Assembly: GCF_000316645.1 (NCBI RefSeq)
Contig: NC_019684.1
Location: 5,120,001 to 5,184,000, forward strand
Length of the DNA: 64,000 nucleotides
DNA from: Nostoc sp. PCC 7524
GTDB taxonomy: Bacteria > Cyanobacteriota > Cyanobacteriia > Cyanobacteriales > Nostocaceae
Direction: 5' to 3'
Below the pieces are notes generated by a model. The model saw nothing but the letters and a program-made list of their open reading frames with translations. It had not been told where the DNA came from and searched no databases. The position numbers were made by a program, and so were the translations under genes. Below are positions 1 through 8,785 of this stretch, piece by piece; the stretch's first letter is position 1; every line of letters begins with the position of its first letter.

Positions 1-886
1 CGGGATACATTGTTAGAAGTAAAACACCTTGTTTGAGACTGTTGTATAAATCTTTAGTTAAATTGGCAACAATTTGTGCTGCTGTAAATCCTGTATCAGA
101 AACATCTGTAATATCTAATTCATCAAAGCAAATTACCGTAACTCTGTAATGACTTGTTATGTCTAATATCTGTCGTACATTACTTAATGCTTCAGCTTCT
201 CTGTCTTCATTTTTAGGATTTGGTAAACCCAGTACATCACCTTGTGTTTGAGTTATTTCTAAACCTGATAGCCAATAGGTTGCATAATGAGCGTGTGTTT
301 TCGAGAGTGTCCACAAAATAGCTCTAATGATGTAGGGGTTATTAATTTCAGGCTTAATTTTTAAGACTGATTCTGTTAAAATGTCAATTGTTTTAGTTGA
401 ATATTTGCTTAACCAATTTGGATAAATACTACTAATGTATTGTTGTGGTGTATTGTTCCAACCTTTAGCTTCATTGATTAAAGCCGTAGCTATTTCTTGC
501 CACTGCATCACTTCTTGACTGCCAAATGCTCTCAAACTAGAAGCAACGGTTTGCTGAAATTGATATTTAATTTGATTCAAGTTGTCATACTTGCTCATGT
601 AAATGAATAATGTATTATCTTGTGATTGCAAGCGATGACGTATACGGCTAATAATATGACTTTTACCTAAACCTTTTTCAGCAGTTATTGTAATACCTAC
701 AGTTTCGCGCTTACCATTACGTATTTTTTCAACTGCATCAAACACTGCTTTAGAAGCATGAGCATTAATAGATGGAACATCAGGATAACTTTTACCCCAT
801 ATTTGCTGAGGTCTGACAACAATATGTCCTGCAAATGGGTTGTGATTTCTAATTAGTTCATCAATGGTAGACGTAGTAGCAATCAT
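1..886 (-). CDS. P-loop ATPase, C-terminal part cut by the window edge
   Basis: An open minus-strand frame starts at ATG 886 and runs without a stop to base 1, so about 295 N-terminal residues are visible. Residues 69-77 read AEKGLGKSH, a Walker A-like loop. Near residue 250, VTVICFDELD looks like a Walker B strand with an acidic pair. This is an AAA/STAND-like P-loop NTPase by inference. The gene lies 38 bases downstream of the 233-residue protein on the same strand, so the two are probably one transcript. I cannot name the family. Paired helix-turn-helix plus ATPase genes occur in defence loci, but nothing here proves that role. Confidence 0.75.
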   Translation of the reverse strand, partial: MIATTSTIDELIRNHNPFAGHIVVRPQQIWGKSYPDVPSINAHASKAVFDAVEKIRNGKRETVGITITAEKGLGKSHIISRIRHRLQSQDNTLFIYMSKYDNLNQIKYQFQQTVASSLRAFGSQEVMQWQEIATALINEAKGWNNTPQQYISSIYPNWLSKYSTKTIDILTESVLKIKPEINNPYIIRAILWTLSKTHAHYATYWLSGLEITQTQGDVLGLPNPKNEDREAEALSNVRQILDITSHYRVTVICFDELDITDVSDTGFTAAQIVANLTKDLYNSLKQGVLLLTMYP

Positions 887-924
887 AGTATGTTGAAGTT
901 TATTTAGTGAGGAGTTTAGAAAAT

Positions 925-1626
925 CTAGGCTTTGAGAAGTTTGGCGTAACAACGTAGTCCATCTAACACAGTAGTAATGGAATCTTCTATTTTGTCAGGT
1001 GCATTATCCTCTACAGTTCCGCCTTGCAACTGCAAAATATCATCAGATTGCATCTCTAGCAGCCAATCATTAAATTGTGTACGACTCACCCGATCGCCTA
1101 CTTGTCTCCTAATCCGATAAATTGGTACTAGATGATTGAAGTTGTATTCATAATTCAACTTGTCGTAAACTTCCAGCACCGTTGATTTAAACTCGTCATA
1201 AGATGTGATAATCGCCACCTTATTGCCCTGATTCGATTGCTTATCTGAATCAGCCTGAGAAATCCCTACACTATCTATCTGACGAATCCATTTAACCAAC
1301 GCATTTGCAACTCGCACTCCAATTTGATTGCCATCAAACTCAAAATTACCGCTTTTTAATCCATCGCTAAGAATTTGCAAGCCTGTATCAGTCAGAGACA
1401 TCTTTGCTACTCTGTTTGTAGTAGCGATCGCGATCGCTCCAGTTTCTTGTAATTCTTCAAAAACTACCTGATAGTCTTTGGCCTTTTCATTAGTCCGTAT
1501 TACTCTCTTGGTGAGATCGCTTTTTTTAACTTCTGCTTTTGCGCCTCCTAAATCCCACAACGCCAGCAGAGTCAGAGTTTTAGCTTGAGCTTCTCCGCCT
1601 TTTAAGCCAGTATTCTTTGATACCAT
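925..1626 (-). CDS. Conserved hypothetical protein, possible winged-helix N-terminus
   Basis: A 233-residue soluble protein with no signal peptide or membrane segment. Residues ~14-95 alternate short helices with a segment ending ATTNRVAKMSLTDTGLQIL, a pattern like a winged helix-turn-helix domain in which the last strand-turn is the wing. The C-terminal half (~140-225) is mixed helical and contains a second possible small DNA- or protein-binding fold (PIYRIRRQVGDRVSRTQFND). It starts with ATG 14 codons before a Gly/Ala-rich stretch. It sits directly upstream of the truncated ATPase on the same strand, so a joint function is likely. The family is not recognised. Confidence 0.7.
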   Translation of the reverse strand: MVSKNTGLKGGEAQAKTLTLLALWDLGGAKAEVKKSDLTKRVIRTNEKAKDYQVVFEELQETGAIAIATTNRVAKMSLTDTGLQILSDGLKSGNFEFDGNQIGVRVANALVKWIRQIDSVGISQADSDKQSNQGNKVAIITSYDEFKSTVLEVYDKLNYEYNFNHLVPIYRIRRQVGDRVSRTQFNDWLLEMQSDDILQLQGGTVEDNAPDKIEDSITTVLDGLRCYAKLLKA

Positions 1627-1959
1627 ACAAATAATTCCATTAAATAAAACCAGTATAGTTTTTCTAGCTACTCAAAACGTTTCGTAAAATTACTGAAAGA
1701 ATCACAGAAATTTACAATGATTTTAGATATTTTTAGCGAAATATTCCGATGATTTATTAGATAGAGTTACTTGTAAACGCTCACTATTTCTCTGCATATA
1801 TAACCTAACTAAAAATCTATTTCCTTGGAGCGATCGCAATGTCTCTCAAAAGCAGGACGGAAGACCGGAATAAGCGACTCATCATAGCAAAAGGTAAGTA
1901 CAACCTTCTTTAAAAATAGGCGTATATCCTACTGCTATGTTTTAGCCAGGAGATAGATT
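1627..1959. other. Intergenic region, divergent promoters, possible tiny ORF
   Basis: This AT-rich 333-base gap separates a minus-strand operon from a plus-strand gene, so it should hold both promoters; I could not fix a -10/-35 pair with confidence. A 24-codon frame at 1839-1913 (+) starts ATG after a GGAG at 1827-1830 and ends TAA. It codes for a basic peptide beginning MSLKSRTEDR. It could be a leader peptide or chance. A HIP1-like GCGATCGC lies at about 1830-1837. Confidence 0.3.
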
Positions 1960-2229
1960 ATGGTCGGTGATTTTTTGCGAAAAGCTCAGGATTTTATTGG
2001 TGGCTCAAGGCGTGACGAACGTGGGGAAGATAGGGATTATCGAGAATATCGGGGACGCGGGGGAAGACGAGACAGCGAAGACCGTTATGATGAAGAAGAT
2101 GAGGAAAATTATGGCGATCGCCGCCGCTCCCGTGAAGACCGCTATGATGATGAAGAAGATGAGGAAAATTATGGCGATCGCCGCCGTTCTCGTAGAGACA
2201 GGTATGATGATGAGGACGAAGACGAATAA
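1960..2229 (+). CDS. Small highly charged repeat protein
   Basis: An 89-residue protein almost entirely of Arg, Asp, Glu, Tyr and Gly after a short N-terminal helix (MVGDFLRKAQDFIGG). The unit DRYDDEEDEENYGDRRRSR is repeated about two and a half times from residue ~42. An AGGAG sits about 8 bases before the ATG, which supports the start. The protein is probably disordered; no enzymatic motif is visible. Each repeat contains a GCGATCGC octamer, so the repeat may have grown around HIP1 sites. A second overlapping frame (1967-2251) is a frame-shifted shadow of the same repeats. The function is unknown. Confidence 0.65.
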   Translation: MVGDFLRKAQDFIGGSRRDERGEDRDYREYRGRGGRRDSEDRYDEEDEENYGDRRRSREDRYDDEEDEENYGDRRRSRRDRYDDEDEDE

Positions 2230-2280
2230 CTATTTAAGAAATTTGTTTTAATTGCGCGATAAATCATGTAATACCAAATA

Positions 2281-2311
2281 AGGCAGTAGCATCAGAAGTT
2301 ACTGCCTTTTT
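2281..2311 (+). terminator. Rho-independent terminator
   Basis: AGGCAGTA (2281-2288) pairs with TACTGCCT (2300-2307), and a run of five T follows. It lies 51 bases after the charged repeat protein and between convergent genes, so it may also stop malate dehydrogenase transcripts from the other side. Confidence 0.8.
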
Positions 2312-2318
2312 CTTGTGA

Positions 2319-3302
2319 TTATATTGAACTTGTTGCAGCTAAAATTTCTTGCGATCGCTCAATATTTTTCCGCACAGATTGAGCCGAAATATGTAAAGCT
2401 TCTTGTTCACTATCGCTAAGATTTAATTCTAAAATATTTTCAATTCCACCAAAGCCTAAGCGACAAGGAACACCAATCACCACATCTTTTAAACCATATT
2501 CACCTTGCAGATATGTCGCCACAGGTAACAACCGCGACTGATTCAATAAAATCGATTCCACCATCACACTTGTAGCGGAAGCTGGCGCAAAAAATGCACC
2601 GCCAGTTTGCATCAATTCCACAATTTCAGCGCCACCGTTGCGGGTTCTTTCTACTAAGCGTGCAATTGTGTCTGCATCCAATAATTCTGTGATAGGAATA
2701 CCGTTAACTGTAGCGTAACGAGATAAAGGAACCATCAAATCCCCATGACTGCCTAAAACCATCGCCTTGACATCAGCAGGTAATACCCCCAATTCCAAAG
2801 CGATAAAAGTTTCAAACCGCGCCGAGTCTAACACCCCAGCCATACCCATAATTCTGTTGCGTGGCAAACCAGTCGCTTCCCAAGCTAAATATGTCATCAC
2901 ATCCAAAGGATTAGTGACAATGATAAAAATAGCATGGGGAGAGTAGGCGATCGCTTGTTTAGCTGCGGTAACAACAATCTCCGCGTTAGTTTTCAGCAAA
3001 TCATCCCGACTCATCCCAGGTTTACGGGGAAGCCCGGCTGTAATCACGACAATTTGCGAACCAGCCGTATCAGCATAATTATTTGTACCGATAATCTCAC
3101 GATTATGTAATTCAATGCCCCTAGCTTCCAACAAATCCAGTGCTAAACCTTGAGGCATTCCTTTCACAATATCTAATAACACCACATCCGCCAGATTTTT
3201 TTCAGCGATGCGTTGAGCTAAGGTACTACCAACTCTACCAGCACCGATGATAGAGACACGCGGCAGACGACAAAGAATTGGGGAGTCAAGAGGATAAGAC
3301 AT
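2319..3302 (-). CDS. mdh: Malate dehydrogenase (LDH-like type)
   Basis: A 327-residue cytosolic NAD-dependent dehydrogenase that interconverts malate and oxaloacetate. The Rossmann loop GAGRVG is at residues 20-25. The substrate loop GLPRKPGMSRDDLL (~90-103) carries the arginine typical of malate rather than lactate dehydrogenases. The catalytic histidine is H186 in GSHGDLMVPL, and IVTNPLDVMTYL (~128-139) is also conserved. The length fits the LDH-like malate dehydrogenase family (about 310-330). The N-terminal ~14 residues before RVSIIGAG are a short extension. It is a single gene, convergent with the repeat protein. Confidence 0.92.
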   Translation of the reverse strand: MSYPLDSPILCRLPRVSIIGAGRVGSTLAQRIAEKNLADVVLLDIVKGMPQGLALDLLEARGIELHNREIIGTNNYADTAGSQIVVITAGLPRKPGMSRDDLLKTNAEIVVTAAKQAIAYSPHAIFIIVTNPLDVMTYLAWEATGLPRNRIMGMAGVLDSARFETFIALELGVLPADVKAMVLGSHGDLMVPLSRYATVNGIPITELLDADTIARLVERTRNGGAEIVELMQTGGAFFAPASATSVMVESILLNQSRLLPVATYLQGEYGLKDVVIGVPCRLGFGGIENILELNLSDSEQEALHISAQSVRKNIERSQEILAATSSI

Positions 3303-3429
3303 AATTTGGGTAGAAAGTGCAACCTTTACAACCCCAGGTTAACAGCTAGTTTTCATGCCGCCAGCAGCTCAAGTCAGAAAATTGCATATATAGAATGGAC
3401 GATAAAAAATTCACCAACATCATCACATT

Positions 3430-3459
3430 TGTAGAGACGTTGCATTGCAACGTTTGTAC
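3430..3459. repeat. Short palindromic repeat
   Basis: TGTAGAGACGTTGCAT is followed by its near reverse complement (TGCAACGTTTGTACA). The same core, GTAGAGACGTT, appears as a perfect palindrome at 39642-39670. It is one of the small hairpin repeats scattered in intergenic DNA of this genome. It lies in the 231-base gap before the antiporter gene. Confidence 0.6.
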
Positions 3460-3533
3460 ACTCCCTGTCTCCTGCTTCAAAATGGATTTAATACAGACAG
3501 AAATTGCTGTAAGTACATTTAATCTCTATAACT

Positions 3534-4544
3534 ATGCTGCTGTTTATTCAAGTCCTGGTGTGTTTTATTTTAGTCATTATGGCAGGAATCAAGCTTTCCC
3601 AAAGTGCCGATATCCTGGCAGAAAAAACTGGATTAGGACGTACTTGGATTGGCACAATCTTACTAGCTGGTGTGACTTCTTTACCAGAGTTAGCAACAGG
3701 GATTAGTGCCATTGTGATCTTCAATTCCCCAGACTTAGCGGTGGGGGGAATTTTAGGTAGTTGTTTATTTAACTTGCTGATTTTAGCACTACTGGATATT
3801 TTGACTGGCCCTGAGCCATTGTTGAAACAAGCACAGATTAGTCATGGACTAGCCGCCAGTTTGGGTTGTGTGATGCTAGGTGTGGCTGCGGCTGGGATGC
3901 TGTTGGCAAAAACCGATGTTAATTTAACCGTGGGATGGGTAGGGATTCCCAGTTTACTATTAATTTTGCTGTATTTTGTTAGTGCTAGAACCATTGCCCA
4001 ATTTGAGTCTAGACGACGTGCTGCCGTATTAGAAGAAGAAGTTGAGATGTTTCAATACGAACACGTAACTACTCAACAAGCCTATCGACAATTCTGTTTG
4101 CATTCAGTAGCGATTGTAATTTTAGGCGTGTGGCTAGCATTCTTAGGAGATCAAATTGCTGAAGTTACTGGGTTAGGAAAGAGCTTCATCGGTGCGATTT
4201 TGTTAGCTACAGCTACCTCTCTACCTGAAATAGTAGCATCAGTTGCAGCCGTGAGACTCAACGCTGTAGATTTGGCAGTTTCCAATCTTTTTGGCTCTAA
4301 TCTCTTTAATTTAACTATTCTTGGCATTTACGACTTAGTTTATCTTCCGGGTAGCCTGTGGTTAAGTATTAGCCAAATACACATATTTACAGATGTTGTA
4401 GCGATGGTAATGACCTCAGTAGCGATCGCAGGTTTAATTTACCATGCTGTCAGTCGCTCCCGAATGTACATTACTTGGGATGGACTCACAATCATCGCTC
4501 TCTATATCGGTGGAATGTATGTTATTTACCGTAATTTACTATGA
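3534..4544 (+). CDS. Calcium/sodium-type cation antiporter (CaCA family, YrbG-like)
   Basis: A 336-residue inner-membrane protein with about ten hydrophobic segments. It has the two alpha repeats that define CaCA exchangers: TSLPELATGISAI with GGILGSCLFNLLIL (~47-88), and TATSLPEIVASVAAV with SNLFGSNLFNLTIL (~227-262). The conserved acidic residues in each SLPE motif bind the cation in the family. A hydrophilic loop between the halves (~155-185) is rich in Arg and Glu. Exchange of Ca2+ against Na+ or H+ is expected; the exact ions cannot be read from sequence. The gene is not in an obvious operon. Confidence 0.88.
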   Translation: MLLFIQVLVCFILVIMAGIKLSQSADILAEKTGLGRTWIGTILLAGVTSLPELATGISAIVIFNSPDLAVGGILGSCLFNLLILALLDILTGPEPLLKQAQISHGLAASLGCVMLGVAAAGMLLAKTDVNLTVGWVGIPSLLLILLYFVSARTIAQFESRRRAAVLEEEVEMFQYEHVTTQQAYRQFCLHSVAIVILGVWLAFLGDQIAEVTGLGKSFIGAILLATATSLPEIVASVAAVRLNAVDLAVSNLFGSNLFNLTILGIYDLVYLPGSLWLSISQIHIFTDVVAMVMTSVAIAGLIYHAVSRSRMYITWDGLTIIALYIGGMYVIYRNLL

Positions 4545-4600
4545 AATGAATAACTAGCGATCGCTATCTGGGAACACTGTAATCATCAGTCAAGTTTTGT

Positions 4601-5383
4601 ATGCAAAGGCACACGCTGATGAAAATCGTGGCACAAACCCATAGCCGATTGGCAATGAAGCATTTACCTACAGAAAACTGGTGGACAGGAGGCTTATTAA
4701 TTAGCTTTTGTTTGGGTTCTTTGATTTATCTGATATTTTTTAATGCTGTTTCAGCTAGTTTAACTTGTAATCGCGTTGTCAATAATCAAATCAATTGTGT
4801 ATTGAAGAAGTTTTATCTATTAGGAAAAACCGAACAACAAAAACTTTTTGATCCTCAACAGGCAAGCATGAGAACTCTAGTTGGGAGTAAAGGCAGCAGA
4901 AATTATCAAGTAATTATTGCAACTCCCTTTGGAGAATATAGTATTTTAAAACCAACCACTGGATATCGATATCATCAGGGCATTGTTTCTCAAATCAATA
5001 ATTTTATTGCTTCAGATCAAACATATTTATCAATTAGACAGCATCAATGGTATGAATATTCGATTTACTTATTAATGATAGGTACTGCTATTATTTGGAG
5101 TGCTTTTTTAATCTCATCTCCTGTAGTAACCTGCACCTTCTATAAAAGTCTCAACAAAATTGTTATAGAATACCAAGGTCTGCGCGGTAGTCGAATTAAA
5201 GAATATCCTTTATTCAACTTACTCCGTATTGATAGTCAAGAAAAAAATACTCGTTGGGGCAAATTGTACCGTCCTGCCTTAGTATTGAAATCATCAGAAA
5301 CTATACCAATTCATCAGGACTACACTAATAAAAACATTAACCAAAATGCAGTCTATAGTATAAATAATTTTTTAGAATATTAG
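4601..5383 (+). CDS. Hypothetical two-helix membrane protein
   Basis: A 260-residue protein with two clear membrane helices, near residues 29-50 (GGLLISFCLGSLIYLIFFNA) and 150-172. A ~100-residue loop between them is likely periplasmic. After the second helix, the tail (~175-260) has alternating strands (FYKSLNKIVIEYQGLRG) reminiscent of bacterial PH-like domains, which is a weak inference. A second ATG at 4619 could be the true start. No family is recognised. It follows the antiporter by 56 bases on the same strand and may be cotranscribed. Confidence 0.6.
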   Translation: MQRHTLMKIVAQTHSRLAMKHLPTENWWTGGLLISFCLGSLIYLIFFNAVSASLTCNRVVNNQINCVLKKFYLLGKTEQQKLFDPQQASMRTLVGSKGSRNYQVIIATPFGEYSILKPTTGYRYHQGIVSQINNFIASDQTYLSIRQHQWYEYSIYLLMIGTAIIWSAFLISSPVVTCTFYKSLNKIVIEYQGLRGSRIKEYPLFNLLRIDSQEKNTRWGKLYRPALVLKSSETIPIHQDYTNKNINQNAVYSINNFLEY

Positions 5384-5465
5384 AGGATATTTAAAATGTT
5401 TCTAATGATGTATCAAATGCTTTTAGCTGAACCTTTACCCCCTTGAAAAAGCTAATAATAAGTCA

Positions 5466-5527
5466 ACCCCCAAATCCCTCCTCTTGTGTGTACACCATAG
5501 GATTAATAAAGAGGGGTTAGGGGGGAT
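5466..5527. terminator. Imperfect hairpin between convergent genes
   Basis: CCCTCCTCTT is followed after a 25-base loop by AAGAGGGGTTAGGGGGG, giving an imperfect G/C-rich stem. It lies between the membrane protein and the convergent ndhO, where a bidirectional stop would be useful. There is no long T-run, so it may instead be a dispersed repeat. Confidence 0.35.
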
Positions 5528-5568
5528 CATTAAGACCTTGACAATACACCCTAGCCTCTATTGTGACG

Positions 5569-5784
5569 TTATTCAAAAGCTTCCAGTTGATCTAAACGCA
5601 ACCAAATGTTTGGTGTTGGTACCAGTCCAAACTTCACTAAGGCATAATCGCCTTTAATATCTACTACTTCACCTTGGCTATCAAACAAATAAGCAGGAAA
5701 GCGAGTATCACTAGCTTTAGCTTCTAAACTATTTTCTAGCTTCTCGCGGACAGCACGCACCAAATTTCCTTTTTTAATTGGCAT
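5569..5784 (-). CDS. ndhO: NAD(P)H-quinone oxidoreductase subunit O
   Basis: A small peripheral subunit of the thylakoid NDH-1 complex, which carries out cyclic electron flow and respiration. The product begins [19 protein letters not shown] and contains [20 protein letters not shown] and [20 protein letters not shown], the pattern of the NdhO family. The start at 5784 gives 71 residues, the family's usual length, and has GAGAGGAA just upstream. The longer frame to 5817 adds 11 unrelated residues. It is monocistronic as far as can be seen. Confidence 0.93.
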   Translation of the reverse strand: MPIKKGNLVRAVREKLENSLEAKASDTRFPAYLFDSQGEVVDIKGDYALVKFGLVPTPNIWLRLDQLEAFE

Positions 5785-5820
5785 AAGTTCCTCTCTCAAG
5801 TGTTTACATCCTCTCATAGA

Positions 5821-5968
5821 GGATTATAGGGGATTGGGGACTGGGGACTGGGGATTGGGGACTGGGGATTGGGGATTGGGGATTGGGGACTGGGGATTGG
5901 GGTAAAAACTCCTCTGCCCCTCTGCTCCTCTGCTCCTCTGCTCCTCTGCTCCTCTGCTCCCCTGCTCC
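5821..5968. repeat. Heptamer tandem repeats (two arrays)
   Basis: About eleven units of GGGGATT/GGGGACT fill 5829-5903, and about eight units based on CTCCTCTG/CTCCCCTG fill 5912-5968. These match the short tandemly repeated repetitive (STRR) sequences known from heterocystous cyanobacteria. The second array ends two bases before the mutM stop codon. Confidence 0.9.
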
Positions 5969-5969
5969 C

Positions 5970-6839
5970 CTAATGCTGACATTGGGGACAAAAATGACTG
6001 GATCTTCCTGCTAACTTCACTCTCTGAATTACCTCACCACAAACTCGACAGGGTTCTCCAGCACGATTGTAAACCCAGGCGACACCGCCATAGTTACCAT
6101 TGATCCCCTTAACATTGAGGAAGTTACTAAAAGTTGTACCGCCAGCCGCAATGCTGGTTTCTAAGACTTGAATAATCGCGGTTCGCAAAGGTTCAATTTG
6201 CTTTAACTCTAAATCTGCACACAGAGTTTGAGGTAATATTCCACTTTTAAACAGTGCTTCATCAGCATAGATATTACCCAAGCCAGCCACCACTGACTGA
6301 TCTAATAAGGCAGTCTTAATCGGACGACGGCGATTATGCAGCTTATCGGCTAAATACTCAACAGTGAATTCTGGCGAGAAGGGATCAACTGCCAGTTTAC
6401 CTAAACCAGTAATTACACTTTCTACAGCTACTTCTGGCGGAACCCACCACATCTGTCCGAAAGTACGCTGATCAACAAACCGCAATTCCTGTTGATCCCC
6501 AAAGAAGATTCTGACTCGTGTGTGCTTGTGCAATGGTTCATCTGGCTTTAACCATAACAATTGACCGGTCATTCGCAGATGTACACCCAGCCAACCGCCG
6601 GAGGGGGATGGGGGAGTGGAGGGAGTGGGGGGAGTGTCAGAGAGTTCTGCTAAGAGATACTTACCGCGACGATGCCAATTAATTATGGCTTTGCCTGCGA
6701 TCGCATTTACAAAATCATCCACAGAAAAAGGGTGGGCGATGGTGCGATTGAGCAACACATCTCCACCCGTGATTTGCCGTTGGAGGGTCAATTGATTTAA
6801 ACCCCGGCGGACTGTTTCAACTTCAGGCAGTTCAGGCAT
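5970..6839 (-). CDS. mutM: Formamidopyrimidine-DNA glycosylase
   Basis: A base-excision repair glycosylase/AP lyase for 8-oxoguanine and formamidopyrimidines, 289 residues. The N-terminus PELPEVETVRRGL carries the catalytic proline 2 and glutamate. The central helix-two-turn-helix contains LLDQSVVAGLGNIYADEALF. The C-terminal zinc finger has CRVCG and CPQC. An insert of about 14 Pro/Ser/Thr residues (TPPTPSTPPSPSGG, ~70-85) interrupts the N-terminal domain just before WLGVHLRMTGQL; its DNA resembles a purine-rich tandem repeat. All catalytic elements are intact, so the enzyme should work. Confidence 0.95.
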   Translation of the reverse strand: MPELPEVETVRRGLNQLTLQRQITGGDVLLNRTIAHPFSVDDFVNAIAGKAIINWHRRGKYLLAELSDTPPTPSTPPSPSGGWLGVHLRMTGQLLWLKPDEPLHKHTRVRIFFGDQQELRFVDQRTFGQMWWVPPEVAVESVITGLGKLAVDPFSPEFTVEYLADKLHNRRRPIKTALLDQSVVAGLGNIYADEALFKSGILPQTLCADLELKQIEPLRTAIIQVLETSIAAGGTTFSNFLNVKGINGNYGGVAWVYNRAGEPCRVCGEVIQRVKLAGRSSHFCPQCQH

Positions 6840-7082
6840 TTAAGCTGATTGAGCAAACAATTGGAATTATTTATAGGGATCATAGAACATATAAGGATAT
6901 AGATACTTCGTGTGACTTACCATGCTACTGGAGACAATCCGCAAATACCCGCAGGTCGGCTGATTATTCCGTAGGGTAGTCTGGGGTGAAGAATGAAAAA
7001 ATTATAATTTTCATACTTCGGTATCTATATTTCACCCTTCTCTTCATCATCCCATTAAATAATCCCCTCCAGGCTTGGCTGC

Positions 7083-7295
7083 TTATTTTTTCGCCTTAGC
7101 CTTTGGTGCTTCTACCTCAAGCAGTTCATCTGGAGCAAAGTTGTTGGTGTTGATGCCAGAATAATTGACCTTATCAAAGCGGACAATTACGGAGTATTTA
7201 ATGCCACTTTGGTCTACAGAAGCAACAGTTCCGACATCTTGGAACCAGTAGGATTCTGGGCGAAGAATACGTACTTTAGAACCACGTTGAACCAT
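7083..7295 (-). CDS. psaE: Photosystem I subunit IV (PsaE)
   Basis: A stromal-side PSI subunit of about 8 kDa that helps dock ferredoxin and supports cyclic electron flow. The 70-residue product begins [19 protein letters not shown], continues GTVASVD and [14 protein letters not shown], and ends in a Lys/Ala tail. This is the SH3-like fold of PsaE with the usual length. GGGAAG lies about 8 bases upstream of the ATG. It stands alone with a 347-base leader region. Confidence 0.97.
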   Translation of the reverse strand: MVQRGSKVRILRPESYWFQDVGTVASVDQSGIKYSVIVRFDKVNYSGINTNNFAPDELLEVEAPKAKAKK

Positions 7296-7642
7296 GATTA
7301 TCTTCCCTTTTAGTTATCAATCGCCATTATGTAGGGCTAATTGATTTCACTCTACAACTTGAAGGTCGTTACTAGAGTCTTTGTTAAGTTATTTGTCAAT
7401 TGGGAATGGGGAATGGGGCAGTAGACAATAGGCAATAGTCCATTTTCATTAGTCTTTTCTCCCTTATCCTCCACTCTGAATTTTGAATTGTATTGCCCCC
7501 TGGCTCCCGTCACTATCCACCAATCTCTACCCTTAGTTGCTTTTACGTCCCCAATTACAAACCTAGTATGGTGTCAGACCCTCCTTGACAAAGTGTCAGT
7601 TATCGCATAAGTTCGTTCGCAAACACACATTTAAGGAAAATC
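7296..7642. other. Intergenic region upstream of psaE
   Basis: This 347-base gap should contain the psaE promoter (minus strand) and the 3' end of the fibrillin-like gene transcript. It holds short runs of GGGAATGGGG and CCCCCTGG type sequence near 7400-7500. No clear terminator, riboswitch or small gene was seen. Confidence 0.4.
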
Positions 7643-8227
7643 TTATGTTTTACTTAAAACAAACACACTACCCTCGTTACCCCTGCCAATGCGTAAATTT
7701 TCATCTAGGTAGGTGATATCCAACCAACCCTGTTGTGTCTCACTGTTGATGGGTACATCCAGCGCCATAAATTTTTTTCCGGCGACAATTTGTTGGATAA
7801 AATTCTCAGGAGAAGTGTATCCTATTAATCGTTGTAACCCAACAATAGAACGCTGAAATTTTACTTGGACACGCCGTTCCGAAACTGGCTCAAATTTGGC
7901 AGCTACACTGACTAATCCTTCTAGATAAGGTAAGCCATAAATTTCGGCAATGTTGTAAACGCTGGTAGTTTCTACCCGAATACACTGATAAATTTGACCA
8001 AGTTTATATACAGGTAGGCGATCTATGTTTAAGAGAGCCTTACTACTGGTGTAGAGTAAGCGCCAATTGCCTTCAAGCAAGTCGGCAGCCTCTAACGGGC
8101 GCGGTGTCGGATTCAGGTCTTCTAAGGTGGCGATCGCTGCTAAGATAGCCTGCTTCTGGGGTTGACTCGCCAATAAACCGCGATTGGTGCCTGCGATCGC
8201 ATCTAATAGAGCCGTTTTTTTGAACAT
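7643..8227 (-). CDS. PAP/fibrillin family protein
   Basis: A 194-residue lipocalin-like protein of the plastid-lipid-associated/fibrillin family. Plant and cyanobacterial members associate with thylakoids or plastoglobule-like bodies and affect stress tolerance of photosynthesis. Visible family features are a helical N-terminus (KKTALLDAIAGTNRGL), the core NWRLLYTSSKALLNIDRLP, and a C-terminal WLDITYLDENLRIGRGN motif. I choose ATG 8227 because the longer frame begins with TTG at 8242. The biochemical role of the cyanobacterial protein is uncertain. Confidence 0.85.
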   Translation of the reverse strand: MFKKTALLDAIAGTNRGLLASQPQKQAILAAIATLEDLNPTPRPLEAADLLEGNWRLLYTSSKALLNIDRLPVYKLGQIYQCIRVETTSVYNIAEIYGLPYLEGLVSVAAKFEPVSERRVQVKFQRSIVGLQRLIGYTSPENFIQQIVAGKKFMALDVPINSETQQGWLDITYLDENLRIGRGNEGSVFVLSKT

Positions 8228-8469
8228 CACCCATTCCCTCAAGAATGATTAAAATTAAACCCACATTAAGTTGATATTAATGTCTATGTATGAAACCGGA
8301 AAAATTACTCAGAATCAGTTGTTAATTCCTCTATCACTATTAAATAAAATATTTTTCTTAGCTTGCGGATTTAGAAACCTAAGAGTTGAAGAAATAACTA
8401 AATTATTCCGTCTCAAGTGATAGACTTCTTAATGTCTAGTTACATAAGCTTTTTTGTGTATTCGTCGAT

Positions 8470-8706
8470 ATGTTGAATTCTCCTTTACGTGAAGAACCCC
8501 GGAACCAGCGTGCTGCTGTCATCCCTCTCAAACAAGAGTCTTCTTTATTGGATTGGTTGCAAGCCAATGGCCGGATCATTGCGCGTGACGTTCATGAATC
8601 TGATTTTCAGGATGAAGAAGAAGAAATATCAGAATTTCTCGGTGGAGATGATGGTATCGACTACCTGGATGATGATGATGATGACATCACCATAGATGAA
8701 GATTAG
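8470..8706 (+). CDS. DUF3134-type small acidic protein
   Basis: A 78-residue protein with a basic N-terminal third (LREEPRNQRAAVIPLKQESS) and a very acidic tail ending in runs of Asp and Glu. Its layout fits the short cyanobacterial DUF3134 family, whose function is unknown. It lies 79 bases upstream of mraY on the same strand and may be cotranscribed. The family call is from memory. Confidence 0.7.
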   Translation: MLNSPLREEPRNQRAAVIPLKQESSLLDWLQANGRIIARDVHESDFQDEEEEISEFLGGDDGIDYLDDDDDDITIDED

Positions 8707-8785
8707 TCTTTGTAGACGGGGACTTCAGACAGATATATTGTCCCTGTGATTCAGTTTTGTAAGTGTGGAGTGAAGGGAAAGATTT

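Noticed and set aside
1839..1913. 24-codon frame with GGAG upstream
   Set aside because: Too short to judge; noted under the intergenic entry but not listed as a gene.
3395..3706. 103-residue plus-strand frame overlapping the antiporter start
   Set aside because: It crosses a palindromic repeat and is out of frame with the well-supported antiporter gene.
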